Shown here piece by piece: positions 55,747 through 63,974 of a stretch of DNA of 64,000 bases. Location: NCBI RefSeq assembly GCF_013093415.1, contig NZ_JABFBC010000002.1:830531-894530 (forward strand). The letters run 5' to 3'. A program made the translations under genes and the position numbers. The first letter of the stretch is position 1, and every line of letters starts with the position of its first letter. This DNA is from Halovulum dunhuangense. GTDB taxonomy: Bacteria > Pseudomonadota > Alphaproteobacteria > Rhodobacterales > Rhodobacteraceae. The notes below the pieces were generated by a model. It was not told the origin of the DNA. It did not search any database and saw only the letters and a list, made by a program, of their open reading frames with translations.

Positions 55747-56370
55747 ATGACGGCAGCAAAGAACGGAAAGAGACGCCGGCCGTCATTGTCCATGCCAATC
55801 CTGAGGACCTCGCGCGCGCAGCAACGCACCGGCACGGTGACGCTGGGCGGGCTTCTGTCGGGGCTTGGAGAGACATCCTTCGGCTGGGCGATCGTCGTCT
55901 TCTCGCTGGTCACGATGCTGCCGCTGCCGCCCGGATCGTCGCTGATCACGGCGCTGCCGGTGCTGCTGGCCACGGCGCAGATGTCGCTGGGCTATCCGCA
56001 TGTGCGGCTGCCGGGGCGGCTGGCGCGGATCACCGTCGATCCGCAGAAGCTGCGGCGCACGATGATGCGCCTCAGGCCCGTGACGCGCCGGCTGGAGCGG
56101 GTGTTGCAGCCGCGGATGACGGGGATCTTCGCGCCGCGCCACGAGCGCCGGCTGGGGCTGGCGCTGTTCCTGATCGCGTTCACCCTGTTCCTGCCGATCC
56201 CGTTCAGCGGCTGGTTCCCGGCCGTGTCGCTGTTCATCTGCGGCGTGGGCCAGGTCGAGCGCGACGGCAAGGTGACGCTGATCGGGCTGGGCGCGGGCGC
56301 CGCCTCGATCCTGCTCACGATCATCATCGTGCTGTCGATCGGGTCGAGCGCCAGCGCCATCATGGAGTGA
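55747..56370 (+). CDS. exoD: ExoD-family membrane protein
   Basis: A 207-residue membrane protein of the exopolysaccharide-synthesis ExoD family. TVTLGGLLSGLGETSFGWAIVVFSLVTMLPLPPGSSLITALPVLLATAQMSLGYPHVRLPGRLA (about 29-92) contains the family core, and LPIPFSGWFPAVSLFICGVGQVERDGKVTLIGL the second. A perfect AGGAGG stands five bases before ATG 55747. In Rhizobium ExoD affects EPS and alkaline tolerance; the molecular role is not known. Confidence 0.85.
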   Translation: MTAAKNGKRRRPSLSMPILRTSRAQQRTGTVTLGGLLSGLGETSFGWAIVVFSLVTMLPLPPGSSLITALPVLLATAQMSLGYPHVRLPGRLARITVDPQKLRRTMMRLRPVTRRLERVLQPRMTGIFAPRHERRLGLALFLIAFTLFLPIPFSGWFPAVSLFICGVGQVERDGKVTLIGLGAGAASILLTIIIVLSIGSSASAIME

Positions 56371-56377
56371 GCGGGCG

Positions 56378-56743
56378 TCAGGCGTCGTCCTTGCGCCCGG
56401 CAAGGACGACCGCCAGGGCGACCATCGCCACCGCGATGCCAAGCCCGGTGCGCTGCTTGCCGCCCTTGAGGGCGGGCATCAGGGCCGTGGCGGTGCGCAG
56501 GACGGCGGCCAGGTTCGCGCGGGCGCGGCGCTTGCGCGCCTCCTGCCGCGCGCGGGCGCGCAAGGCGAAAAGCGCGCCCAGCGCCAGCACGAGATGAAGC
56601 GCCGCCGCCACGGCCAGCGCGCCGGCCATGCCAAGCGGTGCGGCAAGGGCCGCCACCAGCGCCGCCACCCCGAACCCCCAGGCCACCGCCAGCAGTAGCG
56701 CCAGCACCAGCCCGAGGCCGATCATCGCCCCTATTCCGGCCAT
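56378..56743 (-). CDS. YqjE-like membrane protein (phage-holin-type superfamily)
   Basis: A 121-residue protein. Two long hydrophobic stretches make a hairpin: GAMIGLGLVLALLLAVAWGFGVAALVAALAAPLGMAGALAVAAALHLVLALGALFALRA. A basic tail (RARARQEARKRRARAN) and a last hydrophobic segment (GIAVAMVALAVVLAG) follow. This matches YqjE/Phage_holin_3_6 proteins, which accompany YqjD-like ribosome-binding membrane proteins. It follows the YqjD-like gene by 17 bases. Its function is unknown. Confidence 0.65.
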   Translation of the reverse strand: MAGIGAMIGLGLVLALLLAVAWGFGVAALVAALAAPLGMAGALAVAAALHLVLALGALFALRARARQEARKRRARANLAAVLRTATALMPALKGGKQRTGLGIAVAMVALAVVLAGRKDDA

Positions 56744-56760
56744 GCCCTGCCCGAGCCGCC

Positions 56761-57102
56761 CTAGTCGCGGCGGGAGAAGAGAAGGCCGAACAGAAGCCCC
56801 ATGCCCAGCGCGCCCAGAACCCAGGACATCGGGTTCTCGCGGACGTTTCCCTCGAGGTCGCGCTCGATGGTGGTGATGCGCTTGCGCAGGTCGCGCACCA
56901 CGCGCAGGGTTTCGGCCATCGCCTCGTCGGACATGTCCTCGACCCGGTGCTTCGCCTCGTCGAAGCGGGCGGTTCCGTGATCGCGGAGCGAGCGGGTCAG
57001 CGTGGCCAGATCCTCGCGGAGCTGGGCGACCTCGCGCTCGATCTCGCGGGCGGTGTCGTCGCTGGAGCGGGTTTCGGATGTCTTGGTCGATGAATTCGCC
57101 AT
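56761..57102 (-). CDS. YqjD/DUF883-like tail-anchored protein
   Basis: A 113-residue protein. Residues 15 to about 85 are a charged coiled-coil (TAREIEREVAQLREDLATLTRSLRDHGTARFDEAKHRVEDMSDEAMAETLRVVRDLRKRI). A glycine-rich C-terminal membrane anchor follows (NPMSWVLGALGMGLLFGLLFSRRD), the DUF883 hallmark. In E. coli YqjD binds ribosomes at the membrane in stationary phase. ATG 57102 has GGAGG six bases upstream; two earlier in-frame ATGs would abut or precede that site. Confidence 0.8.
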   Translation of the reverse strand: MANSSTKTSETRSSDDTAREIEREVAQLREDLATLTRSLRDHGTARFDEAKHRVEDMSDEAMAETLRVVRDLRKRITTIERDLEGNVRENPMSWVLGALGMGLLFGLLFSRRD

Positions 57103-57299
57103 CTTCATCCTCCTTCGATTGCTGTTCATGGCTGCCTGGCGCAGGGCGGCACCCTACAGGGGCTTGCCACCCCGCGTGGCAAACGCGCCGAGCATAACGC
57201 ACCAAGGGCGGAAAGTCGCCGCCTGTGGTCGATCGCGCGGCGTTGATCGCGGCACGGGGCGTGATATGGCTCGCGCAGCGAAACGGGGGAGGATGACGG

Positions 57300-58091
57300 G
57301 TGAGCGAGACCTTGAACGGAATGCTGGAGCAACGCTTCGGCAGATCCCTTCCGGCGGCGGGGGATCTGGCCCCTGCGCAGGCGGACCGGCTGGCGGCGCT
57401 GGCGGGGCATGGCAGCGTCCGGGCCTTTGCCGATCGTCCCGTCCCGGACACGCTGGTCGAGCTGGTCTGCGCCTGCGCATTCTCGGCGCCATCCAAGAGC
57501 GACCTGCAGCTGCGCGACATCGTGGTGGTGCGGGACGCGGACCGGCGCGCGGCGCTGGCGGGGCTGGTGCCCGGGACGGACTGGCTGCGGGACGCGCCCG
57601 TCATCCTGATCCTGTGCGGCAATGCAGGCCGGCTGGTCGCGATGATGGAACGGGCGGGCCTGCCGTTTCCGAACGCCCATGCCGATCAGCTGGTGAACGC
57701 CGTGGCGGATGCGGCGATCACGCTGGGCTGGTTGCAGGCGGCGGCGAACATGGCGGGCCTGGGCGGTTGCGCGGTGAGCGGCATCCGCGAGAACGTGGAC
57801 GAGGTGGCCGCGCTGCTGGAACTGCCGCCGCTGGTGGTGCCCTTCGCGGGCTTCGCCCTGGGCTGGCCGGCCGAGGAGGCGGCGATCACCGCGCGCCTGC
57901 CGCTGGAGGTGACGCTGCATGCCGAGCGGTTCGGTTCGGGCGACGATCCGGCGGCGCTGGCGGAGTACGACCGGCGGCGCGAAGCCCTGGGTCAGGGGAA
58001 CTGGACCGCGAAGCGCACGGCGCAGTATTCGAAGCCGAAGAACCACGCGATGGGCGCATTCCTGAAGCGCGCGGGCTTCACCCTGGGCTGA
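57300..58091 (+). CDS. Nitroreductase-family flavoprotein
   Basis: A 263-residue FMN-dependent oxidoreductase of the nitroreductase/NfsA-FRP-like fold. RAFADRPVPDTLVELVCACAFSAPSKSDLQLRDIVVVRD (about 41-79) is the family start, with the RxF and SAPSKSD FMN loop. ALGWLQAAANMAGLGGCAVSGIREN and FAGFALGWP are the later FMN contacts. The GTG 57300 has GGGGGAGG upstream. The physiological substrate is not evident. It is convergent with cynS. Confidence 0.85.
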   Translation: MSETLNGMLEQRFGRSLPAAGDLAPAQADRLAALAGHGSVRAFADRPVPDTLVELVCACAFSAPSKSDLQLRDIVVVRDADRRAALAGLVPGTDWLRDAPVILILCGNAGRLVAMMERAGLPFPNAHADQLVNAVADAAITLGWLQAAANMAGLGGCAVSGIRENVDEVAALLELPPLVVPFAGFALGWPAEEAAITARLPLEVTLHAERFGSGDDPAALAEYDRRREALGQGNWTAKRTAQYSKPKNHAMGAFLKRAGFTLG

Positions 58092-58105
58092 GGCCCGGGC
58101 GGATC

Positions 58106-58133
58106 GGGCGGCCACCCCGAAGGGCGGCCGCCC
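58106..58133. terminator. Bidirectional stem-loop between nitroreductase and cynS
   Basis: GGGCGGCC (58106-58113) pairs with GGCCGCCC (58126-58133), with a loop that can itself form CCC/GGG. It lies between the convergent stops of the nitroreductase gene and cynS. No T-tract is present on either side. Confidence 0.5.
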
Positions 58134-58140
58134 CATGGGC

Positions 58141-58611
58141 TTACCAGTTGTTGTAGGCGAGGAACTTGCCCGACATCTCGAGCTTGACCCGGTCGCCCTT
58201 GGGGTTCTCGACACGGGTGATCTTCATGTCGAAGTCGATGGCGGACATGATGCCCTCGCCGAACTTCTCGTTGATGATCGCCTTGATGGTGGGGCCGTAG
58301 ACGCCCACGATCTCGTAGAGGCGATAGATGCAGGGGTCGGTCGGCACAGCCTGTTCCCAGACCTTGGTCGGGCTCTCCTCCAGCACCGACGCCGCCTCCT
58401 GCGGCAGGCCCATGACGGCGACCAGCGCCTCGGCCTTGTCGCGCGGCATGGCATTCATGCCCATGCATGCGGAGTGGGTCCAGACCGGGGACATGCCGAT
58501 CTTTTCGGCGATCTCTTCCCATTTCAGCCCGGCCTGCTTCTTGGCCGAAAGGATCATGGCGGTGACGTCTTCCTTGGTCATCTCGGGGGCGGGCATGAAG
58601 CTGTCTTTCAT
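58141..58611 (-). CDS. cynS: Cyanase (cyanate hydratase)
   Basis: A 156-residue enzyme that converts cyanate and bicarbonate to CO2 and carbamate, releasing ammonia. The N-terminal HTH-like domain is followed by the catalytic domain. The triad is R97 and E100 (IYRLYEIVGVYGPTIKAIINEKFGEGIMSAIDF) and S123 (in IMSAID), matching the E. coli triad. Length equals the family norm. It is the last gene of the transporter operon, 27 bases after the ATPase gene, and supplies nitrogen from imported cyanate. Confidence 0.96.
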   Translation of the reverse strand: MKDSFMPAPEMTKEDVTAMILSAKKQAGLKWEEIAEKIGMSPVWTHSACMGMNAMPRDKAEALVAVMGLPQEAASVLEESPTKVWEQAVPTDPCIYRLYEIVGVYGPTIKAIINEKFGEGIMSAIDFDMKITRVENPKGDRVKLEMSGKFLAYNNW

Positions 58612-58638
58612 GGTCTTGGTCCTTGGTTGGATGTTGGA

Positions 58639-59544
58639 TCAGTGGGATATGGCGCGCAGCGCGGGGCGCGACGGCTCCGGTTCGCTTTCGGTGCCGGTCA
58701 GGTCGATGCGCACGGTCTCGGGGCGGTTGGGCCCCGTCCCCTCGCGCTGGCCGGCCAGTTCCTTCGAGCGGACGCCGAGGAACTGCACCAGGTGGTTGCG
58801 GATCGCGTAGTAGTTGGGGTGTTCCACGATCTCGGTGCGGCTGCGCGGGCGGGGGATGGTGATTTCCACCGACTCCGCCACGCGGGCGAAGGGGCCGTTG
58901 GTCATCAGGAGGATGCGATCGGCCAGGAGGATCGCCTCGTCGATGTCATGGGTGATCATGAACACCGTCTGTTCGGTGCCAGCCCAGATCTTCAGAAGCT
59001 CGTCCTGGATCGTGCCCCGCGTCAGCGCGTCGAGCGCGCCGAAGGGTTCGTCGAGCAGCAGGAGCTTCGGCTGGTTGGCAAAGGCCCGCGCGATGGACAC
59101 GCGCTGGCGCATGCCGCCCGAAAGCTGGCTGGGCTTGCGGTGCACCACCTCGCCGTCGAGGCCGACCATGGCGAGGTATTTGAGCGAATGGTCCTGCACC
59201 TGTGCCTTGGTCCAGTCCTTGTGGCGGGCGGCGACGGCGAAGCTGACGTTCTTCAGCGCGCTGAGCCAGGGCAGCAGCGAGTAGTTCTGGAACACCACGC
59301 CGCGGTCGAGGCTGGGACCGGACACTTCGCGCCCGTCCATCACCACCGCGCCCGAGGTCGGTTCGGCCAGGCCCGCGAGGATGTTCATGATGGTGGACTT
59401 GCCGCAGCCGGAATGGCCGAGGATGCAGACGAACTCGCCCTTCTCGATCCCGAAGCTCGCCTCCTCGAAGACGGTGGTGGTGCCGCCCGAGGAGTCGGGG
59501 AAGCGCTGGGTCAGGTTCTCTACGCTCAGAAAGGGTTTGGACAT
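58639..59544 (-). CDS. cynD: Cyanate/nitrate-type ABC transporter ATPase
   Basis: A 301-residue ATPase of the nitrate/sulfonate/cyanate group (NrtD/SsuB/CynD). Walker A is GHSGCGKST, the signature LSGGMRQRVSIARAF, Walker B LLLLDEPFGALD and the H-loop MITHDIDEA. The segment GVVFQNYSLLPWLSALKNV is a NrtD-type marker. A tail of about 50 residues is disordered. ATG 59544 has GGAGAG eight bases before; an upstream extension into the permease gene was rejected. The cyanate role comes from adjacency to cynS. Confidence 0.9.
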   Translation of the reverse strand: MSKPFLSVENLTQRFPDSSGGTTTVFEEASFGIEKGEFVCILGHSGCGKSTIMNILAGLAEPTSGAVVMDGREVSGPSLDRGVVFQNYSLLPWLSALKNVSFAVAARHKDWTKAQVQDHSLKYLAMVGLDGEVVHRKPSQLSGGMRQRVSIARAFANQPKLLLLDEPFGALDALTRGTIQDELLKIWAGTEQTVFMITHDIDEAILLADRILLMTNGPFARVAESVEITIPRPRSRTEIVEHPNYYAIRNHLVQFLGVRSKELAGQREGTGPNRPETVRIDLTGTESEPEPSRPALRAISH

Positions 59545-59555
59545 GGGAACTCTCC

Positions 59556-60389
59556 TTATTCCGCGTAGGCGACGGCGCGCTGGAGGACACCGAAGGCGGA
59601 GTCCAGCGCCATGCCGACGACGCCGATCATGAGGATCGAGAAGATGACGGAGGTCAGGTCGAGGTTGTTCCACTCGTTCCAGACGTAGTAGCCGATCCCG
59701 GTCCCGCCCACGAGCATCTCGGCCGCGACGATCACCAGCCAGGCGATCCCGATGGAAATGCGCATGCCGGTCACGATGGTGGGGGCTGCCGCCGGCAGGA
59801 TCACCGTGAAGGCTGTCTTCAGCGACCCCAGTTCATGCGTGCGGGCGACGTTCACCCAGTCCTTGCGCACGCCCGCCACGCCGAAGGCGGTGTTGATGAG
59901 CATGGGCCAGATCGAGCAGATGAAGATGACGAAGATGGCCGACGCCTCGCTGTCCTGGATGATGAACAACGCGAGCGGCATCCAGGCCAGGGGCGAGATC
60001 GGGCGCAGCACCTGGATGAAGGGGTTGAGCGCCTTGTAGGCGATGGGCGACATGCCGATCAGGAAGCCCAGCGGGATCGCGACGGCGGCGGCCATCAGGT
60101 AGCCCGACAGCACCCGGTAGATCGAATAGCCGATCTGGATGCCGATGCCCTTGTCGTTGGGGCCGGCGTCGTAGAAGGGGTTCGACAGCTGCTCCCACGC
60201 CTTGGCAAAGATCTCGGACGGGGGTGGCACGCCCGCCTTGGGCGCGCCGCCGCCTGTCAGCAGCTCGTATTGCGTCAGCTCTCCGGCGGCCTTCTGGGCC
60301 GGGATGGCGGCCTCCCACAGGAGGAGGCCGACCGCCAGGATCAGGAGGGACAGGAGCGCCGCGCGCTGGTTCAGGCTGAGCGACTTCAT
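59556..60389 (-). CDS. cynB: Cyanate/nitrate-type ABC transporter permease
   Basis: A 277-residue permease with six hydrophobic segments. The EAA-like loop is NVARTHELGSLKTAFTVILPAAAPTIVTGMRISIGIAWLVIVAAEML, as in NrtB and SsuC. RVLSGYLMAAAVAIPLGFLIGMSPIAYKALNPFIQVLRPISPLAWMPLALFI is the family core. It lies between the binding protein and ATPase genes with short gaps. Confidence 0.9.
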   Translation of the reverse strand: MKSLSLNQRAALLSLLILAVGLLLWEAAIPAQKAAGELTQYELLTGGGAPKAGVPPPSEIFAKAWEQLSNPFYDAGPNDKGIGIQIGYSIYRVLSGYLMAAAVAIPLGFLIGMSPIAYKALNPFIQVLRPISPLAWMPLALFIIQDSEASAIFVIFICSIWPMLINTAFGVAGVRKDWVNVARTHELGSLKTAFTVILPAAAPTIVTGMRISIGIAWLVIVAAEMLVGGTGIGYYVWNEWNNLDLTSVIFSILMIGVVGMALDSAFGVLQRAVAYAE

Positions 60390-60392
60390 CGC

Positions 60393-61772
60393 TCAGGCCC
60401 GCTTGATTTCGAAGCTGTCGACATAGGCCTCGGGCGCCATCGGGTCGAAGGTCTTGCCCATGATCGTATGCGACTTGTAGGTGACGTCGGGCGCCTCGTA
60501 GCCGAGATCCTCCATGATCTTCTTGCAGTCGGCGGCAAGGTAGACCTCTTCGGCCACGGCCTTGTAGTCGATGTCGCCCTCGACATAGCCCCAACGCTTC
60601 ATCTGGGTCAGGATCCAGACGCCCATCGAATGCCAGGGGAACGGGTCGAAATCGATCCGGTCGGGCACCACCTTCACTTCTCCCAGGCCGTCGGCATAGG
60701 TGCCGGTCAGCACCTGCTCGATGACGGGCACCGGCTGGTTGAGGTAGTTGGTGGGCGCGATCGCCTCGGAGATTTCCTTGCGGTTCGCCGGGTCGGACGC
60801 GTATTGCGTCGCGTCCACGATCGCCTTGAGAAGCGCGCCGTAGGTGTTGGGCAGTTCTGTCGCAAAGCTGAGGGGCGCGGCGAAGGCGCAGCAGGGATGG
60901 CCTTCCCAGATGTCCTTGGTCAGGGTGTGGATGAAGCCGATCCCTTCCCAGACCGCGCGCTGGTTGAACGGGTCGGGCGAGAGATAGCCGTCGAGGTTGC
61001 CCGCGCGCAGGTTCGCGACCATCTCGGGCGGCGGCACCACGCGGATCTGGATGTCGGTGTCGGGATCGAGCCCGTGCTCGGCGACGTAGTAGCGCAACAG
61101 GAAGTTGTGCATCGAATATTCGAAGGGCACGCCGAAGGTGAAGCCCTTCCACTGCTGGGGGTCGCGCTTGTCCAGATGCTCGTTGGACAGGACGATCGCC
61201 TGGCCGTTGATGTTCTCGACCGCGGGCATGATGTAGGGCTCGGCCACGCTGCCCGCGCCCAGGGTCATGGCCAGCGGCATGGGGGTCAGCATGTGGCTTG
61301 CGTCGTATTCGCCCGACAGCGACTTGTCGCGCGCCACCGCCCAGCCGGCGGTCTTGATGACCTGCGCGTTCAGGCCGTAGCGTTCGTAGAAGCCCATGGG
61401 CTGGGCCATGATGATCGGTGTCGCGCAGGTGATCGGCACGAAGCCGATGTTGAGGTCGGGCTTCTCGGGCGGGCCAAGCTCGTCCAGGATGGCGGCCTTG
61501 ACCTTGTCGAGCGGCAGGACCGAGGCCAGCGCAGCGGCAAAGGTGGTCCCGCCCACCATTCCCATGAAGGAGCGGCGGTTCAGTTCGTTATGGCCGAAGA
61601 CCGAGCGCACGATGGCGCTTTCGACGGCGCGCTCGAGCATTGCCTCGCGGCTGGCATCGGCGGCGTGGACATGGGCCGCGGCGGTCGCGCGGCAATCGCC
61701 GCAGCCGCACTCGGCGCCGTGTCGCAGATCGGTTTCGGGCTTGAACGGATCTCCAAGGCTCTTGATCGGCAT
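60393..61772 (-). CDS. cynA: Cyanate/nitrate-type ABC transporter substrate-binding protein (Tat-exported)
   Basis: A 459-residue binding protein of the NrtA/CmpA/CynA family. NIGFVPITCATPIIMAQPMGFYERYGLNAQVIKTAGWAVARDKSLSGEYDASHMLTPMPLAMTLG is the family start. A twin-arginine signal, NRRSFMGMVGGTTFAAALASVLP, is at about residues 65-87. It is preceded by an unusual 60-residue region with C22, C24 and C27 (ECGCGDC). The family binds nitrate, bicarbonate or cyanate; the operon indicates cyanate. ATG 61772 was chosen over an extension of ten codons. Confidence 0.88.
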   Translation of the reverse strand: MPIKSLGDPFKPETDLRHGAECGCGDCRATAAAHVHAADASREAMLERAVESAIVRSVFGHNELNRRSFMGMVGGTTFAAALASVLPLDKVKAAILDELGPPEKPDLNIGFVPITCATPIIMAQPMGFYERYGLNAQVIKTAGWAVARDKSLSGEYDASHMLTPMPLAMTLGAGSVAEPYIMPAVENINGQAIVLSNEHLDKRDPQQWKGFTFGVPFEYSMHNFLLRYYVAEHGLDPDTDIQIRVVPPPEMVANLRAGNLDGYLSPDPFNQRAVWEGIGFIHTLTKDIWEGHPCCAFAAPLSFATELPNTYGALLKAIVDATQYASDPANRKEISEAIAPTNYLNQPVPVIEQVLTGTYADGLGEVKVVPDRIDFDPFPWHSMGVWILTQMKRWGYVEGDIDYKAVAEEVYLAADCKKIMEDLGYEAPDVTYKSHTIMGKTFDPMAPEAYVDSFEIKRA

Positions 61773-61974
61773 GATGGCCCCCTGTTGTTTGCGTCTGCTC
61801 AAAAGCTAGACGGGCAGTGGGCCTGGAACAAAGCTGGCAGGGTAAATCGTTGACCCCTATTTTCCTGTAGCTTTTCAATGCATTAACCATCACACCCGGC
61901 AATGCTGAGTTGCGATATTTCATAAATTACGAATTTTCGTTGCCCGCGCGACATGCCACAGGCATCCTGTCCCC
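61773..61974. promoter_or_regulatory. Divergent cyn operon / sigma-54 activator control region
   Basis: A 202-base AT-rich region between cynA and the PAS-AAA+ gene. It holds the dyad at 61919-61933. A plus-strand TGGAAC (61824-61829) with TGGCA (61835-61839) has sigma-54-like -24/-12 spacing, but only part of the consensus; on the minus strand no convincing sigma-54 promoter was found by eye. Confidence 0.4.
61919..61933. promoter_or_regulatory. TTCATAAATTACGAA dyad, candidate upstream activator site
   Basis: The seven-base arms TTCATAA and TTACGAA are complementary except for one position, around a central A. It lies 41 bases upstream of the activator gene and about 150 bases upstream of cynA. 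Sigma-54 activators bind such dyads 100-200 bases from the promoter. Function inferred. Confidence 0.4.
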
Positions 61975-63834
61975 ATGCCGGAACCCGCCGATTCACTGAT
62001 CGCCCATTCGCCCTGCGCCGCGCTTCTGATCGAGCCGGGGCAGGACCGCATCCGCGCCGCGAACATGCTGGCCGTGAAGCTGCTCAAGGAAGATCCCTGT
62101 GGCCGCCCCTTCGCCGGCTACCTGCGGCGGCGTGTGCCCGACCTGATCGTCTTTGCCGACGCGGTCGCGCATTACGGCCAGCACTGGACCCGGGGGCTGG
62201 ACCTGCACGACGCCACGGGCGCCCCGCTGCGGGTAGAGGTCCGGGGCCGGCTGATGACCGAGGGCGCGGAGACATTGCTCCTGCTGGTGCTGATCGATCT
62301 CGAGGAGATGGAGGCGCATACCCAGATCGCCGAGGCCGCCAGCATACAGAGCGCGGGGATCCTGGAATGGCAGCGCACCCAGGCCTTCTTTCGCGAGCTG
62401 GAGATGGAGAACCAGCTGATCCTGAACGCGGCGGGCGAAGGGATCTACGGGGTGAACGCGGAAGGAAAGACCACCTTCGTGAACCGCGCCGCGCAGGAAA
62501 TGCTGGGCTGGACCAGCGAAGATCTGCTGGGCCGGGACATTCACACGATGATCCACCACCACCACCTGAACGGCGATGTCTACCCCTCGCGCGAGTGCCC
62601 GATCTACCAGTCGTTCCGCTACGAGCAGGTGAACCGGATCGAGAACGAGGTGTTCTGGCGCAAGGACGGCAAGCCGATCCAGGTCGAATACGTCTCGACC
62701 CCGATCTACGACAACCAGGTGCTGGCCGGTGCGGTCGTGATCTTCCGCGACATCACCGAGCGCAAGGAGAACGAGCGCCGCCTGCGCGAGGCGCTGGACG
62801 AGGTGGCGGCGCTGCGCGACCGGCTGGAGCAGGAGAACGCCTATCTGCAGGAAGAGATCATCACCGAGCGGGCGCATCACGACATCATCGGTGCGGCCCC
62901 CGCGATACGGCAGCTCAGGACCCAGATCGACCTGGTGGCGCGAACCGACGCGAACGTGCTGATCACGGGCGAATCGGGCACCGGGAAGTCGCTGGTCGCC
63001 TCGGCCGTTCACAAGGCGAGCGACCGGCGGCGGAGGGCGCTGATCCGGGTGAAATGCGGGGCGCTTTCCCCGGACGGGGTCGAAAGCGAGTTGTTCGGCC
63101 ATGTGCGCGGCGCCTTTACCGGCGCGCTGCGGGACAGGCCGGGCATGCTGGAACTCGCCCATGGCGGGACGCTGTTCCTGGACGAGGTGGCCGAGATCCC
63201 GCTGGAACACCAGGGCCGCCTGCTGACAGCGCTTCAGGAACGCGCCGTCGTGCGGATAGGAGAGGAGCGGCCGCGCGCGGTGGACCTGCGGATCATCGCC
63301 TCGTCGAGCCGCAACCTGGAGCGGGAGGTGTCGGCCGGGCGGTTCCGCGAGGATCTGTATTTTTTCCTCGCCGTGTTTCCCATCGCCTGCACGCCCCTGC
63401 GCGAACGGCCCGAGGACATCCCGCAACTCGCGGCGCATTTCCTGAAACTGGCCTGCGGCCGGCTGAACCGCACGGAGCCGGTGATCACCCAGGGCACGAT
63501 CCGGTCGCTGATGCAGTATCACTGGCCCGGCAACGTCCGCGAACTGGAGAACGTGATCGAGCGCGGGGCCATCGTGTCCACGGGGGGCAAGCTGGTGGTC
63601 GACGTCCAGGGACCGGCCGTCCCTGCGCAGGGCACCGCGGGGCCCGCGACGATCCTGACCGACCAGGATCTGCGCCAGCTCGAGGTGGCGAACCTGATTT
63701 CCTGCCTGCGCGAGACGGGGGGCAAGGTGTTCGGCCCGGACGGGGCGGCGGCGATCCTGGGCGTACGGCCGACGACGCTTTACTCGCGGATCCGGAAGTA
63801 CGGGATCGAGTCGCGGGACTGGGGTGGTGTTTGA
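61975..63834 (+). CDS. PAS-domain sigma-54 dependent activator (AAA+, Fis-type HTH)
   Basis: A 619-residue protein. Residues 1-125 form a possible first PAS-like sensor and 140-265 a clear PAS domain (QLILNAAGEGIYGVNAEGKTTFVNRAAQEMLGWTSEDLLGRD). A coiled linker joins them to the AAA+ domain: Walker A GESGTGKS (332-339), the sigma-54 contact loop GAFTGA (379-384), Walker B FLDEVAEI (401-408) and the arginine-finger region REDLYFFL. A C-terminal Fis-type HTH is DGAAAILGVRPTTLYSRIRKYGI. GAFTGA proves sigma-54 dependence as a family trait. It faces the cyn operon, which it probably controls. Confidence 0.92.
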   Translation: MPEPADSLIAHSPCAALLIEPGQDRIRAANMLAVKLLKEDPCGRPFAGYLRRRVPDLIVFADAVAHYGQHWTRGLDLHDATGAPLRVEVRGRLMTEGAETLLLLVLIDLEEMEAHTQIAEAASIQSAGILEWQRTQAFFRELEMENQLILNAAGEGIYGVNAEGKTTFVNRAAQEMLGWTSEDLLGRDIHTMIHHHHLNGDVYPSRECPIYQSFRYEQVNRIENEVFWRKDGKPIQVEYVSTPIYDNQVLAGAVVIFRDITERKENERRLREALDEVAALRDRLEQENAYLQEEIITERAHHDIIGAAPAIRQLRTQIDLVARTDANVLITGESGTGKSLVASAVHKASDRRRRALIRVKCGALSPDGVESELFGHVRGAFTGALRDRPGMLELAHGGTLFLDEVAEIPLEHQGRLLTALQERAVVRIGEERPRAVDLRIIASSSRNLEREVSAGRFREDLYFFLAVFPIACTPLRERPEDIPQLAAHFLKLACGRLNRTEPVITQGTIRSLMQYHWPGNVRELENVIERGAIVSTGGKLVVDVQGPAVPAQGTAGPATILTDQDLRQLEVANLISCLRETGGKVFGPDGAAAILGVRPTTLYSRIRKYGIESRDWGGV

Positions 63835-63952
63835 GTTTGGTGTGGCTCGGGGTCAGGCGCCGTTGGTTGACACGGGGCGTCGGGGTTCTGTGTCTGCAAT
63901 GTCACGCTCGTCGGGACACTCGCCGCGATCCTCGCCTTCGCCCAAAACGCAA

Positions 63953-63974
63953 ACGCCGCCCGTGAGGGCGGCGT
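63953..63974. terminator. Strong stem-loop after the sigma-54 activator gene
   Basis: A nine-base stem (ACGCCGCCC with GGGCGGCGT, loop GTGA) about 120 bases after the activator stop. On the plus strand CTTGTGGTTTGG follows; on the minus strand TTGCGTTTTGGG follows. It could end the activator transcript or one coming from the right. The stretch 63835-63952 holds no gene that I can see. Confidence 0.6.

Noticed and set aside
61824..61839. A confident sigma-54 promoter call
   Set aside because: The GG and GC elements have correct spacing, but the flanking consensus is broken at two positions and the orientation is toward the activator, not cyn. It is kept only as a candidate in a finding.
63835..63952. 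A short gene after the sigma-54 activator
   Set aside because: No start with a ribosome site and no recognisable product; the stretch appears to be non-coding before the terminator.
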